DNA from: Dendrolimus kikuchii
Lineage: Eukaryota; Arthropoda; Insecta; Lepidoptera; Lasiocampidae
Direction of reading: 5' to 3'
NCBI GenBank assembly: GCA_019925095.2
Contig: CM034398.1
Location: forward strand, 6,463,001 to 6,527,000
Length of the DNA: 64,000 nucleotides
Position 1 is the stretch's first letter; each line of letters opens with the position of its first letter. This document shows, piece after piece, positions 1-11,160 of this stretch. The notes beneath the pieces are model-generated. The model searched no databases and had not been told where the DNA came from. It saw only the letters and a list, made by a program, of their open reading frames with translations. Position numbers and translations under genes: made by a program.

Positions 1-84
1 TACTGTTGGAATTATAAACTGCGCAATTATGAGGCTTCAAATATGAGATCGTACGAAGTTAGTACATTTAGGGAAGATATAAAT

Positions 85-118
85 TTTCCTCGCGGCTTCG
101 CTGCGCGTTAAACCCTAG
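85..118 (-). mobile_element. Eroded Helitron-like 3' end
   Basis: A short GC-rich block resembles the terminal hairpin of the Helitron-like element at 41658, read on the minus strand. The closing CTAG next to a T has been lost. Only the end is recognisable, and no matching 5' end was found. Confidence 0.4.
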
Positions 119-202
119 GTAGGGCACTTTATTGCGACAAGCGCCGTCGCGTCGTGAGATGCAGACGCTCTCCTGAATAGCCATTTTTGACGAGGAGATA
201 TC

Positions 203-640
203 CTATGACGGACTTATCACCGTGTGGGGATCACGCCGAGGGCGTGTGAAGACTCGCCGGAATGTTGCCGGAATACTCAGTAATACTCCCCGTCTTCCTT
301 CCAGTGGCATATAGCCAGGGCCGCGGGAAGTGGCTGTCGCCTGCTCCGCACGAGCCCCGGCAGCGTCGGCCAGAATGGCCTCATCCATTGTCACTGGCTA
401 ACTCAGGCTGGCGCAAAGGACCATGTGGTGACAGAATGGTGAACATGGAACAACTCCGCTTCCTCATCCTGCGGGCTGTTTCGGGTGGCCTCTCCTCTGG
501 GTTTCGCCTGCGATCGTTTGCTCACAGCGCCAGAGGTCATCCAAGCCAATCCGGCAATGAAGTTTTTCGTCCGGGTGGTCCGGCCCAATAGTCCCGATTC
601 AGCTGTAAGGTCTTCGGACCAATAACATAAAGTCAAGTCC
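203..640 (-). repeat. Unclassified repeat, family A, copy 1
   Basis: This GC-rich block stands out from its AT-rich surroundings. On the minus strand it encodes a broken peptide block around GPGY followed by a VFR-like stretch. The same block recurs on the plus strand at about 1430-1980, so the two are copies of one dispersed repeat in opposite orientation. The peptide-level similarity suggests descent from a coding transposon, perhaps a LINE, but no reverse transcriptase or transposase motif is visible. Stops interrupt all frames. Confidence 0.5.
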
Positions 641-1231
641 CTATAAAAAAACTGTTATAACTTTCAAAATATCATTATAAAAATAATTTTAATATCTGTT
701 TAAAAAATAATTAAAATACTAATTGATTCGTTTAAGTTATGACATCATAAATTGTAAGCTGACAAATAGTATCTCAATTGTACTCATGCAACGGTTCCAA
801 GCCCATGCTATAATAAAAAAGCTTGTCGCAGCTCAAATACTCTCTGAACAACAATACACAGATTTTCCACACATTCTGCTGCGACCGAGGTGTGTAAACT
901 TTCCGTGAAAAACATTGGTAATAAAGGTTATTTCTGACCAACGCAATTGGTTTTCTGTAAACATAAGACTCTTACGAATATTACCTTGTGAAATTTTATT
1001 GATTCCATATTTCCTAATTATTATAACATTATTAAAGTAGGCCCCTATAGATATAAAAAGTCAGTTACATACGTGGAAGTACAGAGCTTTTTCTTGTCTC
1101 TTGATTTATCTTTTTACGGGAAGCTATCCCAGTTTTTATGACAAAAATAGTCCTTCTTTTTATTATAATTTGATGAATGATTTTATTATAAAAACTTTTT
1201 TAGCAATTACTTATATCATGTTACATATATT
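641..1231. other. AT-rich stretch, nothing recognised
   Basis: There is no coding signal, inverted repeat or known repeat motif here. The final part leads into the ATT-rich tail at 1232 and may be an eroded LINE 3' region. Confidence 0.4.
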
Positions 1232-1273
1232 GTGAGAGCAAATAAATAAATATTATTATTATTATTATTATTG
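1232..1273 (+). repeat. (AAT/ATT)n tail
   Basis: An AAATAAATAAAT run passes into about eight ATT units. Such tails usually mark the 3' end of a non-LTR retrotransposon, here probably pointing rightwards, but the element upstream is unrecognisable. It could also be a plain microsatellite. Confidence 0.6.
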
Positions 1274-1429
1274 ATCGTTGAACTTTTCACTGTAGCATTT
1301 TAAATTTTCTAATATAAATCGACAATGATTGATGTTTTTATTTTAAAAAAAGACTAAGGTAGGTATACTCTTTTTAAATAAACCGACATATTGTAGAGCC
1401 TTAAATTACGTTTATTCGATTCCAGGAAT

Positions 1430-1985
1430 CCAGACCATAGTAAATAACAGAAAGTTCGTTTACGCAATTTACCATACCAGCAATCAACTCTGGGACCTCT
1501 GCGTTCCAGTGAGTTAGTCTAAGTGGCCAAAGGCTCTTCCAGGGTCTATGCGGAGTAGATGATAGCCACTTTCTGGGGCCCTGGCTATAGGGGAAAGAAA
1601 GGAACACGGGTCTTTTATTGGGTATTCCGGCAACAGGCCGACGAGTCTCCACACGCTCTCACCGTGAACCCCATACGGTTAGAATTCCGTACGTGCATTT
1701 CTCCTAGTCAAAAGTTCTCCTTTTCACACTCCACGCAGGTGAGGCCAATGAAGATGCTAAAAACTCGACTACTCGCAGCTCGCAGAAGTGGTTACGCTAT
1801 CTCTCCTCGACACTGGCCTAAGCCAAAGGAAGCAACACCGAGAATAGTGGGTATCCCCGACTACGGCGGGCATAGCAAAAATGCTATTAGCAACGCTATG
1901 CGGGGAATTCCACACTCCCCCATCGCGACTCCTCCCCGACGTCGTCAAACGGATTTGCCCTCGTCAAAAAAAACATGAACAAAGG
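1430..1985 (+). repeat. Unclassified repeat, family A, copy 2
   Basis: This is the second copy of the repeat at 203-640, in the opposite orientation. The plus-strand frame from about 1559 reads through GPGY and a YWVFRQ block that matches the minus-strand translation of copy 1. It stays open for 139 codons and ends just after 1975. Composition is far more GC-rich than the flanks. I do not recognise the product. It is more likely mobile-element coding debris than a host gene. Confidence 0.5.
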
Positions 1986-3003
1986 CTTATCACTCAACCA
2001 CAGAGGCCATCAAACGTCATCTTGTAATGATAACAACGAGCTATGGATGGATTTACAATAGACAAGTAACTTCATGAAATTGGGTCACGATATATCGTGT
2101 ACTCATTTCCAAGAAAACCATTAGCATCGTCTTTAATTTATACTTTTTCGCGAACGGGTTACAGCGAATCAATAATTTTGTTGGTGTAAACAAATAATAC
2201 GGGATTCCCGCTATCTCGTCTGCTTATTTACGCGGAAACTTTTTAAAGGAAAAGTCTCTATATCTGGCTGAAGTATTTGGAATGCAAATAAACAACACTT
2301 AGGGCTGTTATTTTTTAAGTATTTGGAAGCAGTTAAGAACAAAAACCGATTTTTTCATATGAATCGGTAAATATTATTGCGCGCAGTTATTTTATCTTGG
2401 AATTTGTTTGAGTTTATTACGTCGTCGTCAGCTGACTGTTGTCCACTGCTTGACGTATACAAGTCTAAGTTTGAATGAAATAAAGAAGTGTATTATTCAG
2501 CACAAATTCACTCTTTAATAACTGGTACTGAGGAAAATAATAGAACACAATATACGAGAAGAGAATTTGGGCGACTGCAACGAGTGCGTTGTTTGACGCC
2601 CGAAACGCAGTTTAGGGCCACAACTCACACGAGTTTAACAAACTATTATTAATTAATATTTTTAATTCCCAAAATCTTTAATTTTAGCGGTTTCGTTACG
2701 TGAAGAAAAACTTCACATCACTAACGAACGACATACAATTTTGAGTAGCAAATAGTAGAAACAAAATAATATAATATTATAAGTCATTTAAAAGAATAAT
2801 TAAAAAAAAGAAGACATTCGCGCGCGTTCGGACAACACCTTATTCTTTTTTTAAATTAATTTAAGGTAATTCAAATAGTGTATAAGTATCATTTTGCAAA
2901 GCTATCTATCTATAATATTATCTATACAATTCAAATATGCCGTGTCTGTACATTGGAGTTATAAAAAATCTACAATACACTATATAAACGATGAAGAACA
3001 CGA
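1986..3003. other. AT-rich stretch with a possible LINE 3' remnant
   Basis: There is no coding signal. Around 2420-2460 the sequence carries a CAGCTGAC...CCACTGCTTGAC block of the kind common in lepidopteran LINE 3' regions; a weaker form occurs near 15160. Nothing else was identified. Confidence 0.35.
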
Positions 3004-3004
3004 T

Positions 3005-3020
3005 ACAATGGGGATTGTTC
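3005..3020 (+). repeat. Left member of an inverted 16-bp repeat
   Basis: ACAATGGGGATTGTTC is repeated exactly, in inverse orientation, at 6425-6440, and imperfectly at about 3108-3122. It may be a terminal inverted repeat of an old DNA transposon, but the intended partner is uncertain. Confidence 0.4.
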
Positions 3021-3411
3021 ACTTTTTTTCAATTTAGCTTTTTGAAAAACCATTTCGAGGAATAGTGTTCCTAATCATTTCTGTCTAGTTAAAATTCCAA
3101 AAAACGTACAATCCCCTTGTATTTTGAAAGAAATGCGTTTGACCTTTATTTGACCTTACTAAATCATATGACGTCATTTACGTCTGGTGAAATGCATATG
3201 AATACCGAAGCCATTCAGTTTCAAAATACAAAAGGACCGACATTTTCCTTTTTATGTCATTGTTATGTCATACAACATCAACATAAACAAACATTTTATT
3301 CGACGTACTCCAGAATAAAATTAAGTATATATTATCTCTTCAGACCAATATTTCTTAAATATCTGCAAAGAGAATACTTACATATGGTCTCTAACTAAAA
3401 GTCAAAAAAAA

Positions 3412-3912
3412 GTGCATTATATAAACGAGCGTCTTCGTAAATGGCGATTGGAACGATGTCGAAATCTTTTCAAGAGATACGATCCAAAAAATAACCTGTT
3501 TACTGATGAGAAGATCATCACGGTGGAAGAAAATTTAACTGGCAAAACAATACACCTTGCGCCAGAAGTCAGAAGGACGTCCAAAATCACATATTGGAAA
3601 CAATGATTTAAGCATTAAGTGATACTTTATTCGCTGGATAGCAGTGGATTTTCCAACAGGGCTCTGTACCCTCCCATGAAGCTAATTCAATCCAACATTG
3701 GTTGCAAGCCAATTTGTCAGACTTTGTTCAGAGCATAGGTTGGCCTTCATCGAGTTCTGACTTGAATTCTTTGGAGTATTCTTTATGAACTGCATTGGAG
3801 CTAATAGCATACAAAAAGTTCACCAGAACCTGAATTATCTCAAGCGAGCCCAAATCAATAAATGGACACTGATTGAAAAAAATAATACCACCATAGAAGA
3901 ATGGCCTATATC
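3412..3912 (+). pseudogene. Degenerate Tc1/mariner transposase (DD37D-like)
   Basis: Transposase of the Tc1/mariner superfamily, the DDE/D enzyme that cuts and pastes the element at TA sites. The first segment, about 64 codons, contains FTDEK with the first catalytic Asp. After a stop and frame change, the second catalytic block reads FQQGS, so the Asp is replaced by Gly. The third block reads NSLEYSL, 37 residues further on, the same spacing as in the mariner at 13721-15015. Stops and frameshifts are scattered through the region and the N-terminal DNA-binding half is missing. This is an old, dead relative of the 14-kb element. Confidence 0.8.
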
Positions 3913-6424
3913 TTTAAAGCTTAATTAATTGAAAACAAGGATGGCTATTTTAAATAACTTATTTTTATATATACATAAATCTAGATGTTATTAGTTATAA
4001 TTCATGTAAACAATATATGAATATTTAACATTCCTCCAAAAATATTTTAGCTTTACTTTGACTGATGTCTTAAGAGTTCACATTACGAGTTATAAGAATA
4101 AGATGGTTTCTATACTGAAAGCAAACTATTGTGAGTTATAAATTTGTATGTGTCATATATTTATATGAATTGATTAATAAAATATATCTTTTGACTTATT
4201 ATTTTGCAAGATGAAATAATAAATAACTTTTAGCAGTTAAACTTGTTTATTTACTTAAACACTTATTAATAATAATTTAGGACATATTATATAATCTTTT
4301 CAGAAATGTTCAGTTTTATCTTTTTCTTTTTTCTGCAGGCTAGCATTTGGTTTTTTCTATACATAAAGTTTTCATGTAAACTGCAGTGGATAAGTCATAA
4401 AATTCTATGATCAAGCATAACCCTTGCTTATGTAGAAAAGTTGTTGCTAATTTTTTCTGAACCTGAAAAAAAAAGATATAAAGTGTCTATTTAATTACTT
4501 GCATAGTCCTTATTTAACTCATAATTTTTCATATTAGTAACTATGTTACACATCAAAATCATATTATTAAGAGATTTACAATCATTAAGGTATTTGTCAC
4601 AAATCTTCATATTCCATGAAATCCTTCAAGCCATAGATGTGCTTAATTAATCACTTTTAAGCCGGCAAGTGAATATATTTAAAACTACTGGAGAGTTTCA
4701 TATTTTCCGGTAATTTGTTGTATAAGATCAGATCCATAACATACGTTAGCAATCAAACACACTATCTAACCGCCAGGGCAGTGGTGCAATGTCTGTTACT
4801 TTATTTGTATGTATTTATATGAGATACTTTACTTGTATTATAGATTATTAAGAAAGTAATATAGGTTGCTGATTTATTTATTGTACCAAATTATCAAATA
4901 AGTAATTAATATTATTTTAATCAGTTTCTAATGAATGAGTGAGACATGTAGCTATTTTTCTATAAATAGGTGCACATTTTAGATGAATTTTGACTTCAAC
5001 ACAAAGTATACTTACATCAATCATATATTAACTAATAATTAACATTACTGATTTCTTATATAGATGAAATTTACAGACAGGAATAGTAATATACTACACA
5101 GGTTATAAAAGGAAAGAAGGAAGGAAGATCTATGGACGAACATGTTGAATTTAGAAACCTTCACAAAACTACTTACATCAGAATTTTAGCTCCTCTTATT
5201 TCTCCAATATGTACTACGAGTATAGCTATGTACTCTAATAACATTACATGTTAGGTAGGTTTAGCGTATCAGCCTTTACAAACTTAACACTCCTATTTGA
5301 AGATCCGGCCATGTTTAGAAAGAGAAAATATTTAATACATTTTCATTAATAAAACAGTTCACTTTTTTGTCGGATGACTTTAGAAGATTTTTCTAAGGAC
5401 GAAATTAATTGTAATGAATAATATTAGAATTTAGAAATGCTGCATTAACCGCCGATCTAAAGCCTAAATACCTAATGTTGCCAGGTTGCTAATAGTGAAA
5501 TTACTAAAATTTGTAATTCTTATAGGTACACACGTGTGTGTAGGAAACTAACTCCCAACATATTGACTTAAAAAAGACCTTATCGAACATCGCCATGATT
5601 TTTAAATTGAAAACTTCGGTAGATACTTCTAGGATGGGGAAAATGCACTAAATTCGCACGACCGTCACGCTCAGATACCAAGTTTTTATCTCTGAAGTGC
5701 AGTCCTAACGACTGATATTTTTTTTAAAGGTCTGACTAATAATACTGCCCCCCCCCCCCCCTCAATTGAAACTGACAATACAACCTTTTTATTTTAACTG
5801 GATCGACAACATCATTGGATAATGAGACTATGTCTAGGTATCAGACATTAAAAATGATAACCCAAATGTGATACCAAATCAAAGTATTTTAGTGGTCGAA
5901 TGAGCTTTATCTGTTGTAATCGCCGAAAGAATACTTTATTACAAATTAATAAAGGTAATGACATCGCAATGGTGTCTAATAGGTAATTTATGGCTGATTA
6001 TCAATCCATGGTATTCAGTCTAACTGTACATTATTCAGTTTAAGTTATATCATATTGATTTTTGACTAAAGGTCACTTTAAATAACTTAACAGTAACTTT
6101 AGAAAATAATAAATGTTGAACACCAAAATATATAAAATAAATCTACCGATAAAATTGCTAAGCTGGCCACACTAAAATGATCACGATGTGTCATAATGAA
6201 TAATGACAGTAACATTTAAATAGTAGCACAGATTAATATGATTATTTACTTTTTATAGGCAAAGGAATTAATGTAAAGTTGTCCCCAATGACGTCATCGG
6301 ATAATTTGTTTAAAAACCGAATTAAAAAAAAACTAACTCTTAAAACACAAAAATATTCAAATTAGTATCTTAAAATACCCTATTTTACATAATAAAAATA
6401 TAAAATCAGAGGGTAATTTTTTTT
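3913..6424. other. Long AT-rich stretch, no gene seen
   Basis: About 2.5 kb with stop codons in all frames and no long inverted repeat. A run of 14 C lies at 5748-5761. Nothing indicates an exon or RNA gene. Confidence 0.45.
5748..5761. repeat. Poly-C tract (14 C)
   Basis: An uninterrupted C homopolymer in AT-rich sequence. Its exact length is liable to sequencing error. Confidence 0.85.
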
Positions 6425-6440
6425 GAACAATCCCCATTGT
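6425..6440 (-). repeat. Right member of an inverted 16-bp repeat
   Basis: This is the exact inverse of 3005-3020. If the two are the ends of one element, it would span 3.4 kb and include the dead transposase, far longer than a normal mariner. Confidence 0.4.
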
Positions 6441-6442
6441 TT

Positions 6443-6866
6443 TTAGATTTATTGCCTGTTTGTCGTTTTCTCTGTTTGTTCGGGATTCACGTAAAAACTA
6501 CTGAGCCGATTTCGACGCGGTTTTCGCTGAGCGACAGCTAATTCTTAGACTTAAAATCTGCGCTACTTTTTATTCCATATTTTTTTCTGGGAATGATTTA
6601 AAATAGCCGGATTAAAAAAATCCATTTCAAATGAACATGTTTTACTAATCGATAGTTTTAATGTAATACAATGTGTGATATTTTTTATCCCGGGAATTTT
6701 CCTGGCAGCCGTTTGTAGTTGTTCGGGTGCATAAAATTTGTTTATTCCGACACAGTTTTCACTAAATCGATAGCTAACTGCTTTTTTAAATGCTTCCGTA
6801 CTTTGTGTCCCGGGAATCCCGCGGGAACTTCAAGTCAAGTGTGGACGAAGTCACGGGCTATCCTAG
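6443..6866 (+). mobile_element. Helitron-like non-autonomous element
   Basis: The 3' end reads GTGGACGAAGTCACGGGC followed by CTAG before a T, the usual Helitron CTRR end inserted between A and T. Inside are two diverged tandem blocks that start near 6475 and 6715, each with TTCGGG and a downstream TTTTC(G/A)CT motif. A similar element lies at 7478-7789. The 5' boundary is estimated. Confidence 0.6.
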
Positions 6867-7477
6867 TTTAAAATAAAAAAAATATAGCGTTTGGTATTAT
6901 CTAGTAACGGTTTATCTAAATATGTTAGATATACAGAATTTATAAACAAGCCAATGGATTTATATACCTATTACACTTTTTATTCTCGCTCAAAGGTGAC
7001 TGATATTACCGAAAATTAAAAAAAAAACCATTAAATTAACAATGAATTTTCATACATTTCTTCATCTCGCTGATTTCTTCGACATATTTAATCTTCCTAA
7101 TTTAAAAGAAAAAAGTTCTAAATTATAATGCACTTTTCATCAAAAACATTATTTTTATTGTCCCACACTTTTTTGTGCCAGGTGTAGGAGTAAAAAATTA
7201 AGTGGCGCCAAATCATTACCACTGTTGGGCAACAGAGCGGCAAACACTCAACTTTTATAACATGTCATTATTGACGACGTTCCGTGAGGTTGCGCGCACA
7301 TGCTCACCATCTGTCGTGTCGAGTACAGGCGTGTGGAACAGACTACACACGGCTAATAGTACTTACAGCTATACTAGTTCTTGTATACTGTCCATTCATT
7401 TGTCTTACTACTTGTCATCAATAGGTACAAACTGGTAGTATTATAACATTGTAAAAGTGTAGTCTCTTGTTTTTTCA
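6867..7477. other. AT-rich stretch, nothing recognised
   Basis: Sequence between two Helitron-like elements. One 78-codon open frame at 7202-7438 has no recognisable motif and is probably chance. Confidence 0.4.
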
Positions 7478-7789
7478 GATTTTTTGTGTTTGTCTGTTTA
7501 TTCGGGATTCACGTAAGAACTACTGGGTTGATTTCAATGCAGGTTTCGCTAATCGATAGTCAATTTCCAGACTTAAAATCTGCGGTACTTTATATCCCGC
7601 GAATCCCTCGAGAGTTTTCATGGGAACGCGAGCAGTTGAAAGTAGCCAGATCGAAAAAAATTTGATCCCGATGCAATATTTTCACTGATCGATAGCAAAT
7701 TTTCCGTTACCTTTGATTTTAAATATTGATAAAGTAACTTTAATTTCTGTTACTTGTCCAACGTGAATGAAGTTGCGGGCAAACGCTAG
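7478..7789 (+). mobile_element. Helitron-like non-autonomous element
   Basis: This is a relative of the element at 6443-6866. It has the same TTCGGGATTCACGTAA block near its start, repeated CGATAG motifs, and a 3' end in which AAGTTGCGGGC is followed by CTAG before a T. The terminal hairpin is weakened by mutations. The 5' boundary is approximate. Confidence 0.6.
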
Positions 7790-7799
7790 TAATATATAA

Positions 7800-8142
7800 T
7801 TATCTTACATATTATATTCTCCAGATTATCGTAAAGAACGCCTTGAATTTCTTTCATGCTTTTATAATTTACGCCCCTACACTAACCTTGAACTGAACAA
7901 CACCCCTGCGCATAATTCTATAACAATTCTTTTACAGTTAAGGCTATACAGCTTTGGAATGCACTGCCTGCTGCTATCAGGCAGTATAATATTAAATGTA
8001 CCAATGTATTATGTATATTCATTTATATAAAAAAAATATTTTTGCAGATATGTATAAGTATTTGTATGTTATGTATATAATATATATATTTCTGGAAATT
8101 ATTTTGAATAAAAACTTTTTAATTTGAATTTGTATCACAATT
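7800..8142 (+). pseudogene. LINE (jockey/CR1-like) ORF2 C-terminal remnant and tail
   Basis: A plus-strand frame around 7920-7990 reads NNSFTVKAIQLWNALPAAIRQ. This is the C-terminal signature of many insect non-LTR reverse transcriptases, an SF-x-A-x-LWN-x-LP motif. Upstream frames are interrupted by stops. The 3' part ends in an AATAAAAAC / TTTGAATTTG tail that recurs inverted at 8163-8204. Only the last part of the element survives. Confidence 0.7.
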
Positions 8143-8162
8143 AACCTACCTATCCTACCTAA

Positions 8163-8204
8163 TTAATTGTGAATACAAATTCAAATTCAAAAGTTTTTAT
8201 TCGA
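8163..8204 (-). repeat. Inverted second copy of the LINE tail
   Basis: This 41-42-bp block is the near-perfect inverse of 8103-8143, with about 20 bp between them. Two tails of the same family therefore face each other. Together they form a strong hairpin. The same tail is seen once more near 25497. Confidence 0.75.
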
Positions 8205-8214
8205 AATATATATA

Positions 8215-8401
8215 AAAATGAATCCCTATTTCCCTTGGTCACGCCATCATGCGTGAACGGCTGCACCGATTTCGTTAATTCTTTTTTTTTTGTGTTTGTT
8301 ATTGTCAGGAGAAGGTTCTTTTGAAAGAAAAAATTAAGAAAATTGCGCGCAAAATTAGAAAATTTAAGAATACTTAAGTATTATGGTGGTTAACCACCAT
8401 A
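8215..8401 (+). repeat. Dispersed repeat block with 20-bp palindrome
   Basis: This starts with the GGTCACGCCATCATGCGTGAACGGC block typical of Helitron-like or related repeats in moths, itself partly palindromic (CATGCG/CGTGAACG context). It runs to a perfect 20-bp palindrome at 8382-8401 (TATGGTGGTT and its inverse). The element boundaries are not clear. Confidence 0.4.
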
Positions 8402-8869
8402 TAAAATTATTTCTAATTTAACCTTAGCGCTTTGGACAATATAAACTTTTTTAATATAACCTTATGACGTTTGACTTAGAATTGAGAGAATGCGTGCTGC
8501 AAATATCGTCAAAGAGAATGTAAAAAAACTGAATATTGTTTAAAACAGATGCATCGGTCGGAGTTATTTTATTGATAAAATACATGTAAAATAATTAGTT
8601 TAGCTGTAATAGGGTACCAATATTTAGGTGAAATTATTTTTGTGAGTGTTCCAGTGGGTCCCGGGATGGTTAAGGTTATAGATCTATCGGTAGGTGGCAC
8701 TGCTAATGTCTTCCTAAGCGGTGGGACTTATTTTGATGATTTTTTTTTTGTTTTTACTAAAGTGGATTCGAGGATGGTTTAAATTAACTATTGGTCCCAG
8801 TAAATGTCACTGCAGTCGGGTTCTAGATTTTTATTTCTAAGGGCAGGACAACGTCCGCCGGGTACAGTT
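8402..8869. other. No feature recognised
   Basis: AT-rich, with two short GC-richer patches at 8650-8720 and 8820-8870. There is no coding or repeat signal that I can name. Confidence 0.35.
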
Positions 8870-9062
8870 AATTCGAAATAATTTCCACTGGAGAACACAT
8901 TGTGAAGGTCATACATGTAAGTCAAAATTTAAATCTACTTCCTATTCTATGTACACCGCTTCGCAACTTGATATCGGTGTTCAAAGGAGAAGAAGCGGCA
9001 AGAAACTCTCCAGCAACATGTCTAGCAATTTTCGAAGTGAAACTTCTATATAGACGGGGTCT
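8870..9062 (+). repeat. LINE-derived 3' repeat with AGAAGCGGCAAGAAACTC motif
   Basis: A dispersed sequence in which TTCCACTGGAGAA and CTATGTACACCGCTT blocks are shared with 25530-25615. It also contains an AGAAGCGGCAAGAAACTC block that I associate with LINE 3' regions in Lepidoptera. It is probably the 3' end of the family whose tail is at 8103-8204. Confidence 0.5.
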
Positions 9063-9529
9063 TACGATTTTTCACTCACAAAAAAGCGTCACGGCCGCGT
9101 GTCCTAATACTTATATTTTTAAACTCGTGATATCTTTCGAATGGAATGTCCGAATTGAATAATTCAAAAAGTTATATAAAGGTCTCGAATATGAAGTAAT
9201 TTATTTTGATAAGGACGAATACCAAGAAAGAGCCTTTTCTAGCGGCCGCATTTAATTAAATTTTTAAAATAAATGAACACTTACTGTGGCATAACTATAA
9301 TAGTCAGACATATGCTGCAGCGACGCTTTGTAAATAATTATGTGTTCTGCAAAGTCGTAGTACATTATTTTATTCTATCTTCAATAGTTTTCGCAGCGCA
9401 CGCGATTTTAGGTATTTTTTTTACACCTTGGGTTACATTAATGGAGTTTTAGTAAGGATCCCAAATTTTTTTGTAAATATAATATAGCCTATATCACCCG
9501 GGGATAGTGTAACAACAGTGAAAAAAAAA
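9063..9529. other. No feature recognised
   Basis: AT-rich. NotI- and PacI-like restriction sites occur together near 9240-9255, but there is no vector sequence around them. Confidence 0.35.
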
Positions 9530-9655
9530 TTCTACCCATCGGTTGCCATTCGTTTTTCAACTAGTCCGTTGCGATTCGTTTTTCCACTTGTCCGTTGAAG
9601 TTTCACTTCTAAGATGTGTACCAGCACACATTTCGATTTTGTTTATCATAATTAT
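9530..9655 (+). repeat. Dispersed repeat shared with 35335-35420
   Basis: Duplicated TTCGTTTTTC(A/C)ACT(A/T)GTCCGTT blocks are followed by GTTTCACTTCTAAGATGTGT. The same sequence is found inverted at 35335-35420, next to a long inverted repeat. The family is not recognised. Confidence 0.5.
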
Positions 9656-10337
9656 TTATCTATCTCAGGCTCCTTTTTTTAAAATAAACATAGAAGTAGC
9701 ATTACAATTACTTTTCAAAGAATTATTGGAGTTGTAAGAAACAAAAAAACTTGTTACAACTCACTGAACGCACGCTTGGGTTATTTTTTTATTGTAAGAA
9801 TTTTTACGCAATAAAGTAAAAATCGCCCCCGTAATACCCTCATTATAATGTTGCGTCCTCATTAAGATGTTGTGGTAATTCTAAACGTCCTACATTCGCT
9901 TCGGAAAAATAAAATACAAATATTTGTATAATAACAGAATCTCTACTGATATTTAATTTTAACAAGGTGTACACCCTTAACCCACGTGTAAAAGTACAAA
10001 AGCTAAGGCAGAAATTTGAGGAAGCATATTTATAAATTTACATTTTCTGACTCGTGGGTGGAGGTTCTAATTGGTTGTTTATTTAAAATAGCCTTAGAGT
10101 AGAAAAAATAGGTATCGACTTCAAAAAGAATTGAAAAGTAAGAAATAAATTGTTTCTACAATAGTCGAGACTAATTATATAAAAATAATAAAAATTAATA
10201 TGTATATGTAATAAGTTACCGATTACAACAATCGATATATGTGAATGAATTATGACAATAATTAATAATATGAAAATACTTGTTCCAGACGATTAAATCA
10301 TTCCAAATATCTAAATCCACTACAGTTATAAAAACTA
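9656..10337. other. AT-rich stretch, nothing recognised
   Basis: No coding, RNA or repeat signal that can be supported. Confidence 0.4.
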
Positions 10338-10443
10338 CTAGTCGCCCACTGGTCGAAATTCGACCATAATTAATTTAAATTATAAGTTTGAACATTATTA
10401 AGGTTTTGTTGTCAAAGACTATATATACTTCTATAATCACAGA
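10338..10443 (-). mobile_element. Short Helitron-like element
   Basis: On the minus strand the 3' end has a perfect GGTCGAA/TTCGACC palindrome, then CAGTGGGCGA and CTAG before a T. A plausible TC 5' end, preceded by A, lies at 10443, giving a 106-bp element. The 5' end is less certain than the 3' end. Confidence 0.55.
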
Positions 10444-10899
10444 TTTTGCCTAGGCTACACTGTTAATTTGACTTTAACAATAAACAAAAGAGTATACGCG
10501 TGTGTGTGTCAAATACATGGTAGTGTGTGTAATGTTTTTTTTAATGATTTAATGTATTCTTTATGCATAATTTTAATAAATAGTAGCATTCTGCACTCCT
10601 TCTCTATATAAACTATAAGTGTGCGAAATTTTATACTCCTATATTATTACCAGCTTACTAAGAATCTGAGAAAACTCTGAGCTGTGAATTTTCTAACATT
10701 CTCGTCCTTTAAAAATACTTGTAATAAATAACTTTCTATAATAAAAAGTATTTTCACATTTCAAAAGTCAGTTCTTTTATATAAGTTACTACCCAACCTC
10801 ACTTTTACTCTCTACTTTTATGTTCTCAGATAGACTGAGTTCTGCAGACTTTTCAGTAATGGTTTCTTAATATTGTTACTACCGACAAAGACCAACTCA
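10444..10899. other. AT-rich stretch, nothing recognised
   Basis: No supported feature. A short GT-rich run lies near 10500. Confidence 0.35.
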
Positions 10900-11160
10900 C
10901 ACCTGCAGTTTATTACCTTTCCACATTTGGACTTCTTTTGTTTACGTTGTGTTTAAAATTTGTAATTAGAAAAACGTCCCATTGTGTATTGTAATCTTTA
11001 TGGTAGTTATTAGCCAGGTGTGATTCTTGGAAATTCAGTCCACGCGGTCGAGTAGACATATTGTATTTGCACAGTATAAAGCAATGCCCCAACGGAGGGG
11101 TGAGGCAGACGAGCGATAAGTAGAAGCGAAGCAAGACGTGTGTACTACATTCGGTAATCT
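10900..11160. repeat. Unclassified GC-richer block
   Basis: This contains a CCCCAACGGAGGGGTGAGGC block that looks like part of a dispersed repeat. There is no second copy in the window and no clear ends. A 73-codon minus-strand frame across it has no recognisable motif. Confidence 0.3.

Noticed and set aside
8382..8401. Perfect 20-bp palindrome as an operator
   Set aside because: It lies inside a dispersed repeat block with no gene nearby; reported only as part of that repeat.
9236..9256. NotI and PacI sites side by side, as in a cloning vector
   Set aside because: The flanking sequence is ordinary AT-rich genomic DNA and no vector backbone or second polylinker is present.
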